Below are positions 6,828 through 11,968 of a DNA stretch of 11,968 nt, one piece after another. How positions within the stretch are numbered: the first letter of the stretch is position 1; the number at the start of each line of letters is the position of its first letter. The notes under the pieces are model-generated. The model saw nothing but the letters and a program-made list of their open reading frames with translations, did not search any database and was not told the DNA's origin. Source of the stretch: Dehalococcoidia bacterium (GTDB lineage Bacteria > Chloroflexota > Dehalococcoidia > Lucifugimonadales > Lucifugimonadaceae); NCBI GenBank assembly GCA_012270805.1, contig JAAXHR010000005.1:1-11968 (forward strand), in the 5' to 3' direction. The position numbers and the translations under genes are program-made.

Positions 6828-7439
6828 ATGGTCGTCGAGGCCATACTCCTATCCGCCGGCGAATCGTCCCGAATGGGCAAACCCAAAGCTCTACTCGACT
6901 GGTTCGGCAAACCACTAGTCCTAGCCCAAGCCCATGCCCTCATAGAAGGCGGAGCCAACCGCGTCATCGTGGTAACAGGTGCCCACCACAACGAAATCTC
7001 ATTAGCAATCGCCGACGAACCAAATACCACCATCGCAAACAACCCGCACTGGATCCGAGGCAAAACCACATCCATCAAAACTGGCTTGGACCAACTCAAC
7101 CCCGACTGCCAGACCATCATCGTGCTAGCCGTTGATCAACCCCGGCCCGCGTGGGTCGTTAACCAAGCACTGCATTCTCACATAGCATCCCAACGTCCCA
7201 CAACGTCCCCTCGTCACAGCGGGCACGGCGGGCACCCCCTTTTATTCGACATTTCCCTCCTTCCCGAACTTTCCAACATCTCCGAAGAACGCGAAGGTCT
7301 GCGCGAAGTAATGAAGCGATACGATCAAAACATGAACCGCGTCTACTTCGATAACCCGATAGTCCGATTCGACCTCAACACCCCCGAAGATTACGAAGCA
7401 GCACTCACAACCTATCCACCCTTGTCCAAGAAACCCTGA
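6828..7439 (+). CDS. MocA-like molybdopterin nucleotidyltransferase (NTP transferase, MobA-like)
   Basis: The 203-residue protein has the GT-A nucleotidyltransferase signature LSAGESSRMGKPKALL (8-23), with the phosphate-binding glycine/arginine loop and PK lysine. AVDQP (101-105) supplies the metal-binding Asp, GHPLLF (135-140) lies in the substrate pocket and DLNTPEDY (182-189) is near the end. This matches MocA/MobA-like enzymes, which attach CMP (MocA) or GMP (MobA) to Mo-molybdopterin. Pairing with XdhC favours the cytidylyl (MocA) form, since xanthine- and CO-dehydrogenase-type enzymes use molybdopterin cytosine dinucleotide; this is inference from neighbours. The ATG lies 25 nt after the XdhC gene and has no good ribosome-binding site, so translation may be coupled. 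Only 2 nt separate its stop from the next start. Confidence 0.85.
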   Translation: MVVEAILLSAGESSRMGKPKALLDWFGKPLVLAQAHALIEGGANRVIVVTGAHHNEISLAIADEPNTTIANNPHWIRGKTTSIKTGLDQLNPDCQTIIVLAVDQPRPAWVVNQALHSHIASQRPTTSPRHSGHGGHPLLFDISLLPELSNISEEREGLREVMKRYDQNMNRVYFDNPIVRFDLNTPEDYEAALTTYPPLSKKP

Positions 7440-7441
7440 AC

Positions 7442-8650
7442 GTGGCTACCGACCTAAACGCCGCCCGAGAATATCTGTCCAGCAACAATATTGCTGGATG
7501 GCTCACCCGCGACTACCGATACACCAACCCAATATTCTTCGCGGCACTCGGATACCAACCAAATAACCTCACCCGCCCTGTATGGCTATGGATTCCCGCC
7601 GATAACGAACCACGCTTGCTGGCTCACGATGTCGACGTAAATCGCTTCGAAGGCAACGACATCGAAATTAGCGTCTACGGCAACCGCGACGCGATGGTTT
7701 CAACCTTGAAGTCCCTGCTGCCCGACCGCGGTAAAGTCGCTATGGACTACTCTCCTCTTTACGAACTTCCGCGAGTAGCCAGAGTCGACGCAGGTTCTGT
7801 TGAACTCGTCCGATCATTCGGCATTGAAGTGGTTTCATCCGGCGGCGTCTCGCAATACGCTACGGAACGATGGAACGCGACCCAACTCGCATCTCATCGA
7901 TACGCCATGACTGAACTCGTCAACATCATGCACGAGTCCTTCAACTTCGTAGGCGAAAACGTCCGGTGGGCTCTAACAGAACACGATGTTGCCGAATTCA
8001 TCCGCGGCCGCTACGACCGCGCCGGCCTCTACACCGACGAAGGCCCGGTAGTCGCATTCAACGCCAACTCCTCCGATCCGCACTACGAACCAACTCCTGA
8101 AAACTCATCAATCATCCGACGCAACGGTTGGCTTTTAATCGATTCGTGGGCAAAGCCCTCGTCGATCACTCCGTTCGTAGACGAAGGCTCTGGTGACGCG
8201 AGCGAGCCAGTGTATGCGGATATCACCTGGGTCGCAAAGATCGGAGATGACCCTAGCCCGGATCACATCAAGGTGTTCGACTCGGTGAGACGCGGCCGCG
8301 ACGCAGCATATGAGTTCATTAGAAATCGCCACTTGAATGGTGAAGCGACGCGCGGATGGCAGGCGGATCGGGTCGCTAGGGAATCGATCGCGCAAGACGG
8401 TTACGGGCAGTGGTTCGTACATCGCCTCGGGCACAGCGTCGGGCCGGAGGTGCACTCGAACGCGGTGAACCTCGACGATTGGGAGACGCACGACACTCGA
8501 CAGCTGATACCAGGGCTCTGCGTCACTATTGAACCGGGCATCTATCTGCCAGAATTCGGAGTCCGGTCGGAGATGGACATCTACATCAGCGAGAACGATG
8601 TGGAAATAACCGGTGAGATTCAGGACCGGATCCATCAGATATCGACTTGA
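7442..8650 (+). CDS. M24 family metallopeptidase (Xaa-Pro aminopeptidase/dipeptidase-like)
   Basis: The 402-residue protein has a creatinase-type N-terminal domain (about 1-145) and a pita-bread M24 catalytic domain (about 150-395). The five metal ligands can be placed: D234 (LLIDSWAK), D260 (YADITW), H331 (HRLGHSVG), E364 (TIEPGIY) and E377 (RSEMD). It should therefore be an active two-metal enzyme that cleaves Xaa-Pro bonds, or a relative with another small amide substrate. The GTG start lies 2 nt after the MocA-like gene stop, so translation is likely coupled, although the link to molybdenum-cofactor work is not obvious. Codon usage changes inside the gene. The first 220 or so codons avoid G at the third position (14 G to 50 C in codons 1-100), while later codons do not (33 G to 36 C in codons 241-340). 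The protein itself shows no break at that point. Confidence 0.9.
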   Translation: MATDLNAAREYLSSNNIAGWLTRDYRYTNPIFFAALGYQPNNLTRPVWLWIPADNEPRLLAHDVDVNRFEGNDIEISVYGNRDAMVSTLKSLLPDRGKVAMDYSPLYELPRVARVDAGSVELVRSFGIEVVSSGGVSQYATERWNATQLASHRYAMTELVNIMHESFNFVGENVRWALTEHDVAEFIRGRYDRAGLYTDEGPVVAFNANSSDPHYEPTPENSSIIRRNGWLLIDSWAKPSSITPFVDEGSGDASEPVYADITWVAKIGDDPSPDHIKVFDSVRRGRDAAYEFIRNRHLNGEATRGWQADRVARESIAQDGYGQWFVHRLGHSVGPEVHSNAVNLDDWETHDTRQLIPGLCVTIEPGIYLPEFGVRSEMDIYISENDVEITGEIQDRIHQIST

Positions 8651-8704
8651 ACAATCGGCTCACTGACGGCCAATAACCTCGCGATTTTGACATAACGTTA
8701 GGCG

Positions 8705-9970
8705 ATGGATCGATCAAAATCGCAATCGCCGACTCGAACGCGTCGATTGCTGTTTCGAACGCCGAAACCGTTCGCCGCATTTGAGTACCCTGCGTATCGT
8801 CTCCTGTGGTTCAGCGCCAACTTCGTCGCCCTCGGCATATGGGCTGAACGCTTGGCCGTCGGCTGGCTGGTACTTGAACAAACAGACTCTGTGCTGCTAT
8901 CTGCCGCGACGTTCGCCGCCGGATCCGCACCGGGCATCATCGCCGCGCCAATCGGTGGCGCCGTCGCGGATCGATTTCCTCGAAACCGACTGTTGCCTCT
9001 GACAGCACTGATCAGATCAAGTTCGATACTGTTAATCGCGCTCATCGCATTGAGCGGATTTCCCAATCCGTGGCCGATATTTGTGATAGTAGCGATTGAA
9101 GGCGTTGTCAACTCCTTCGACATGCCTGCCAAACAGGGACTTATCACCGACATCGTGCCGCGCGAAGCCCGAATGAACGCTATTTCAGTTCACTCTGTCG
9201 GCACTAGAGCCGTTGCCGCGGCAGGGGCACTAGCCAGCGGAATCATTGCGGAGTTCGTAGGCATCCCAGCTGCCCTATTCGCAGCAGCCGGAGCTGTATT
9301 GGTTGGCGCAGTCATCGTGTTATTCGTACCGACGATACGGACTACCGTACGACAGACTGGCGCATCCGCGAAAAACATATTCAAGGATGCGATAGTTGGC
9401 ATCAGGTCGATGATGCGAATCCCGGCGGTGTCGACGCTTCTCTGGATGGCGATAGTGGTCGAGATATTCGGATTCGCCTACGACTCGGTCATGCCAGCCA
9501 TGGCACGCGACGAATTGATGGTCGCCGAATCAGGTCTAGGCACCTTGAGATTCGCCGCCGGATTGGGCGCAGTCGCCGGTGCAATTGCCCTGTCATTACT
9601 CGGCGACTTCAGTCGTAAAGGACCATTGTTACTCGGTATTGCGATAGGCTACGGTCTGGGACTGATAGGAGTTGCAACCAGCCCCAATCTAATCATGGCG
9701 CTGCTTCTCGTGACGATGGTCGGAGCTGCTGCGTCAATGTTCGACGCGATGGAGTGGACGCTCCTTCAGGCGAACGTCCCGAACCGCCTACGCGGCCGTG
9801 TGATTGGCGGTTGGGTATTCGCAATCGGATTCGGTTGGGTCGGTCACATAGCAATGGGCGCGGTAGGTGATGCGTTTGGCGTGAGATGGGCGATTGGCGG
9901 GGCGGGATTCGTAGTCGTAGCCACGAGCATCATCGTGCTCGCATTTTCTCGGGTGTTGCGGAGGGCGTGA
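8705..9970 (+). CDS. MFS transporter (MFS_3/EntS-like exporter)
   Basis: The 421-residue protein has about 12 hydrophobic membrane segments after a basic 27-residue N-terminal tail. The MFS motif between helices 2 and 3 is seen as GGAVADRFPRNR (84-95). The stretch FDMPAKQGLITDIVPREAR (138-156) and the later NVPNRLRGRV are typical of the MFS_3 group that includes the enterobactin exporter EntS and many drug-efflux-like proteins. The cargo is unknown. The ATG at 8705 has no good ribosome-binding site. TAACGT sits 6 nt upstream and could be the -10 of a leaderless transcript, but there is no -35 to support it. The gene is 54 nt downstream of the M24 gene and has unskewed codon use. It converges on a minus-strand gene, and a shared inverted repeat covers its stop codon. 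Confidence 0.88.
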   Translation: MDRSKSQSPTRTRRLLFRTPKPFAAFEYPAYRLLWFSANFVALGIWAERLAVGWLVLEQTDSVLLSAATFAAGSAPGIIAAPIGGAVADRFPRNRLLPLTALIRSSSILLIALIALSGFPNPWPIFVIVAIEGVVNSFDMPAKQGLITDIVPREARMNAISVHSVGTRAVAAAGALASGIIAEFVGIPAALFAAAGAVLVGAVIVLFVPTIRTTVRQTGASAKNIFKDAIVGIRSMMRIPAVSTLLWMAIVVEIFGFAYDSVMPAMARDELMVAESGLGTLRFAAGLGAVAGAIALSLLGDFSRKGPLLLGIAIGYGLGLIGVATSPNLIMALLLVTMVGAAASMFDAMEWTLLQANVPNRLRGRVIGGWVFAIGFGWVGHIAMGAVGDAFGVRWAIGGAGFVVVATSIIVLAFSRVLRRA

Positions 9971-9990
9971 AATACGAGACAATTTCACGC
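9965..9990. terminator. Perfect inverted repeat over both stop codons of a convergent gene pair
   Basis: GCGTGAAAT (9965-9973) and ATTTCACGC (9982-9990) form a perfect 9-bp stem with an 8-nt loop. The left arm holds the MFS stop (9968-9970) and the right arm holds the stop of the minus-strand gene (9985-9987). The position suits a bidirectional terminator or 3'-end hairpin. There is no T-run after either arm, so intrinsic termination would be weak. Confidence 0.45.
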
Positions 9991-10797
9991 GAAACCGGGA
10001 TGGCCGAAATACTTGAGAATCGCCTTACCACCTCTGGTGCGTGGCGACAAGGACGCTCCTCGCGCTTCTCCCTGTGTGTAGCGGATTACTCCGTGGCCCT
10101 CTTGCAAACTACCACCGAGTGCCTCGTCCCATCTCCTAACTTGACGCACCACTATGACAATCGCGTTACCGTTTCGCACTTTTTCTAGTACGTGATTCTT
10201 GACGAATTCCTTCGCAAGTTGAGAAGAGTCCAGTTTGTCTGGCAAATTACCTACCGCACCGGAACTGACACTGTGGTAAGGAACCAACTCAATGACAGCA
10301 AGCTTTTCACTTAAGTCTGAGCGCGCTTGAGCAAATGAAACTCCACGATAGGTCGCTAATTCACCGATGACACCCTCAAGCTTCCCGTGCCAATAGTTGA
10401 AACCGCCATCCCAAGCGAATTGAGGGTCCAGGAAAATGAAAGACTGATGCTGATCTCTACTTTCCTGTCTCAAGTTGTTGAGCAATACTTTCCGAAATGA
10501 AGGGTCTTTGTACTCTGCGTAATAATCACCTAACGCGTGCCCGGGATTCAGTGTCAGGATATAGATTGAGGCGCGTAACAGGTCTCCTACGAAAGGTGTG
10601 GGAAGTCGTCCAAAGTGAATATGGTTCTTATCTGGATTACCAGCATCTGGATGGCTGTGAGCCTTTTCCCAGCTGATATGACTGACATGTCGCTCGCGAC
10701 TTCTCAAGAATTTCTTTAAGGCCGGTCGATCGTCATCCAAAATATACGGAGGATCGGCAGTAGCGTCGAAATCTCTCCATGCGCTAATCAGGTCCAT
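9985..10797 (-). CDS. Hypothetical protein with LNPG and PYHS motifs (possible uracil-DNA-glycosylase-like fold)
   Basis: I do not recognise a named family. The 270-residue soluble protein has a charged N-terminal region (1-60), then a hydrophobic strand ending in LNPG (83-86) with D91, FIFLDP (120-125), an aromatic stretch with W129 and W136, AVIELVPYHS (167-176), a hydrophobic strand AIVIVVRQ (212-219) followed by W223, and a late SLSP (249-252). A strand leading into NPG, a middle PYHS and a late SP element recall the uracil-DNA-glycosylase superfamily. That is a faint likeness from motif order, with no proof of DNA activity. Its ATG has an excellent ribosome-binding site (AAGGGG) 7 nt away. 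The DNA looks lower in GC than its neighbours (24 of 60 in one sampled line against 36 of 60 in the MFS gene), so it may have arrived by transfer. It appears to be a single-gene unit. Confidence 0.8.
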   Translation of the reverse strand: MDLISAWRDFDATADPPYILDDDRPALKKFLRSRERHVSHISWEKAHSHPDAGNPDKNHIHFGRLPTPFVGDLLRASIYILTLNPGHALGDYYAEYKDPSFRKVLLNNLRQESRDQHQSFIFLDPQFAWDGGFNYWHGKLEGVIGELATYRGVSFAQARSDLSEKLAVIELVPYHSVSSGAVGNLPDKLDSSQLAKEFVKNHVLEKVRNGNAIVIVVRQVRRWDEALGGSLQEGHGVIRYTQGEARGASLSPRTRGGKAILKYFGHPGFA

Positions 10798-10804
10798 CTG
10801 ATAT

Positions 10805-10810
10805 CCCCTT
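10805..10810 (-). promoter_or_regulatory. Strong ribosome-binding site of the LNPG/PYHS gene
   Basis: The minus strand reads AAGGGG, 7 nt before the ATG at 10797. This confirms the start codon and that the open frame is a real gene. Confidence 0.6.
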
Positions 10811-10839
10811 CATTTCCTTGGCACCATTTACTTGAAAAT

Positions 10840-10868
10840 ATCGTAGAGACTGCTACTTATTTTGTCTT
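10840..10868 (-). promoter_or_regulatory. Weak sigma70-like promoter candidate for the LNPG/PYHS gene
   Basis: On the minus strand, AAGACA (10863-10868, 4 of 6 to TTGACA) and TACGAT (10840-10845, 4 of 6 to TATAAT) are 17 nt apart in an AT-rich 116-nt gap. The predicted leader would be about 35 nt and would contain the AAGGGG ribosome-binding site. The match is modest. Confidence 0.3.
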
Positions 10869-10913
10869 TCTTCAAACTGCAGAATTCAATTGCGTATCGT
10901 GCTGAATCCCGCG

Positions 10914-11711
10914 TCACCGCGCGCCACAGGCCTGCAAACACGCCTGCATGTGGCCACGAGATTCGGCGGCGATGGTGCAACACCGCTCCAAGCTGTAGTC
11001 CTTGGCACCAATGACTTCGAGGTTAAGCGCGCCGTCGTAATCGTGTTCGTGCAAGACTCGAATGAAACCTAGTAAGTCAATGTCGCCGCGGCCATTGGCC
11101 TGGTCTTCCGGATTGCCTGGACCCGACTGCATCCCTTTGCAGTCGCGGATATGGACGTGCTTGACACGGGACATCACAGCAGCGATCGCCTCTGCTGGTT
11201 TCTCTTCTGCTCGATGAATGTGCGAAGGGTCCATGTCGATGCCGAAGGCGGGGGAATCGATGGCTTCCATCACCCTGAGCGTGGTCGGAGTGTTGTAGAT
11301 GCTGGCACCGACGTGCGCCTTGACGCAGACCGTAACGCCGTGTTCTTCGCCGATTTTAGCCATCTCAGATAGGGATTTAATGGATGACTTCAAACTCTCC
11401 TCGTCGCCTGATGTTCCACCCGGGCCGCAATTTACAACGGGGATACCCAACGCGGATGCGGCTCGGCATGCTCGATCCATAACGTCTGGATCGCGTAGCG
11501 GCTGCTCCATGGCAAGAAGATCAAGTCCGTATTCGCCCGACAGATCGCGTATTGCCGGCACGAGTTCTTCCCAACGGTCCAGGACCAAGTGCTCGCTCAT
11601 TCCATCGATTGCCGACAGTTCGATGCCGCCGTATCCTGCCATGGCGATGCATCTAAATGCGTCTTCCATGCTGTGCCCGCCGAAGAGCACTGAGTTGGCG
11701 CCGAGCTTCAT
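10914..11711 (-). CDS. Sugar phosphate isomerase/epimerase family TIM-barrel protein
   Basis: The 265-residue protein fits the xylose-isomerase-like TIM barrel group (IolE, AP-endonuclease family 2 fold). It shows MAGYGGIELSA (24-34), GIDMDPSHIHRA (157-168), VKHVHIRD (183-190), GRGDIDLLGF (207-216) and NLEVIG (230-235). Metal or substrate ligands likely include H133, D161, H164, H187, R208 and E232. Enzymes of this group isomerise, epimerise or dehydrate sugars and polyols in the cytosol; the substrate is not readable. Its ATG overlaps the stop of the upstream oxidoreductase gene by 4 nt (ATGA, 11708-11711), with AAGGGA 7 nt before the start, so the two are translationally coupled. This pairing is common in inositol- and sugar-degradation operons. 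After the stop, 116 nt separate it from the next gene on the same strand. Confidence 0.87.
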   Translation of the reverse strand: MKLGANSVLFGGHSMEDAFRCIAMAGYGGIELSAIDGMSEHLVLDRWEELVPAIRDLSGEYGLDLLAMEQPLRDPDVMDRACRAASALGIPVVNCGPGGTSGDEESLKSSIKSLSEMAKIGEEHGVTVCVKAHVGASIYNTPTTLRVMEAIDSPAFGIDMDPSHIHRAEEKPAEAIAAVMSRVKHVHIRDCKGMQSGPGNPEDQANGRGDIDLLGFIRVLHEHDYDGALNLEVIGAKDYSLERCCTIAAESRGHMQACLQACGAR

Positions 11712-11968
11712 TGCGATGTCCCTTCGATTTCAACAACTCGGCCGCTCTCCCAAGATTCGATTGCGGCTTCGATAATCAGTTGCGCCTTCAAAGCGTCTTC
11801 GCCAGAACCGTCGATTTCATCCGGATTTGTGCGTTCGATGTTCTGGTCGACCCATCGTGTGATGCGACTCTCGAATGTCTCCCCGAAACTCATCATCTCG
11901 CCGAGATACGCGTATTTCTCGACCTGCTGAGATCTGCGCGGGTAGAACTCCAAGAGTTCGCACGCCTC
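11708..11968 (-). CDS. Gfo/Idh/MocA-type oxidoreductase, C-terminal part (5' end outside window)
   Basis: The frame stays open to the right edge of the window, upstream of the TTG at 11953, so only the last 86 or so residues of a longer protein (family usually 330-450) are seen. The end pattern, with DGSGEDALKAQLIIEAAI and then ESWESGRVVEI, is typical of the C-terminus of Gfo/Idh/MocA NAD(P)-dependent sugar oxidoreductases. The Rossmann domain that would prove this is out of view. Its stop overlaps the start of the isomerase/epimerase gene by 4 nt. The pair likely oxidises and then rearranges a sugar or polyol such as an inositol, which is inference from the common partnership. Confidence 0.72.
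   Translation of the reverse strand, partial: EACELLEFYPRRSQQVEKYAYLGEMMSFGETFESRITRWVDQNIERTNPDEIDGSGEDALKAQLIIEAAIESWESGRVVEIEGTSQ

Larger units (their letters stand above)
2212..8130 (+). other. Block of strongly C-ending, G-avoiding codon usage
   Basis: Hand counts of third codon positions show a sharply bounded block. Codons 1-50 of the NHL gene to the left have 19 G and 16 C. Codons 100-200 of the enolase-family gene have 11 G and 58 C. Codons 1-100 of the M24 peptidase have 14 G and 50 C. Codons 241-340 of the same M24 gene have 33 G and 36 C, and the first 50 codons of the following MFS gene have 16 G and 14 C. The left edge lies between the tRNA and 2212. The right edge lies inside the M24 gene at roughly 8110-8160. 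The genes in and right of the block are on the same strand, so gene orientation does not explain the change. Confidence 0.6.

Noticed and set aside
6437..7120. Long minus-strand open frame (227 codons) across the XdhC and MocA-like genes
   Set aside because: It lies wholly opposite two strongly recognised genes and its translation matches nothing known; it follows from scarce stops in the opposite frame of C-biased codons.
8135..8635. Minus-strand open frame (166 codons) opposite the end of the M24 gene
   Set aside because: The plus strand there encodes three of the five M24 metal ligands plus the rest of the active site in one continuous frame, so this is antisense shadow.
8687..8692. TTGACA just upstream of the MFS gene as a -35 box
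   Set aside because: A -10 at normal spacing would fall inside the coding region after the ATG, and nothing there resembles TATAAT.
11299..11775. Plus-strand open frame opposite the isomerase/epimerase gene
   Set aside because: It is antisense to a clear TIM-barrel gene, Ser/Pro-rich and without recognisable motifs.

Overview
This is an 11,968-base stretch of an ordinary-looking bacterial chromosome, GC-rich by eye, with closely packed metabolic and transport genes, one tRNA and no recognisable phage, transposase or CRISPR material. The gene mix (an acid-sugar enolase-superfamily enzyme, a Gfo/Idh/MocA-type oxidoreductase with a TIM-barrel sugar isomerase, XdhC plus a MocA-like nucleotidyltransferase, a DUF1501 protein with an NHL propeller, an LppM-like lipoprotein) would suit an uncultured heterotroph such as a SAR202-type Chloroflexota. 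That placement is inferred from gene content and is weak.

Left part (1-2044): the 3' end of a DUF1501 gene is followed after 13 nt by an NHL-repeat beta-propeller gene. A spacer with two hairpins follows, then a tRNA with a CAT anticodon on the minus strand, which looks more like the lysidine-type tRNA-Ile2 than tRNA-Met.

Centre (2212-8650): six plus-strand genes. They are a mandelate racemase-subgroup enolase enzyme with all its catalytic residues, a ChrA-type transporter, an LppM-like (DUF3153-like) membrane lipoprotein, an XdhC-family molybdenum-hydroxylase maturation factor, a MocA-like molybdopterin nucleotidyltransferase and an M24 metallopeptidase. XdhC and MocA normally finish the cofactor of xanthine- or CO-dehydrogenase-type enzymes, but no such hydroxylase is present here. 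In this block third codon positions strongly prefer C over G. The bias stops inside the M24 gene near 8110-8160, and genes on either side lack it.

Right part (8705-11968): an MFS exporter on the plus strand converges on a minus-strand gene of unknown function. A perfect inverted repeat covers both stop codons. The unknown protein has LNPG and PYHS motifs that faintly recall the uracil-DNA-glycosylase fold, and its DNA looks somewhat lower in GC than its neighbours. Beyond it lies a translationally coupled minus-strand pair, an oxidoreductase (cut by the window edge) and a sugar isomerase/epimerase, typical of a sugar or polyol catabolic operon.

I did not find a clearly new multi-gene system. 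The best leads are the intragenic codon-composition switch, the unassigned LNPG/PYHS protein and the hydroxylase-less XdhC/MocA pair.
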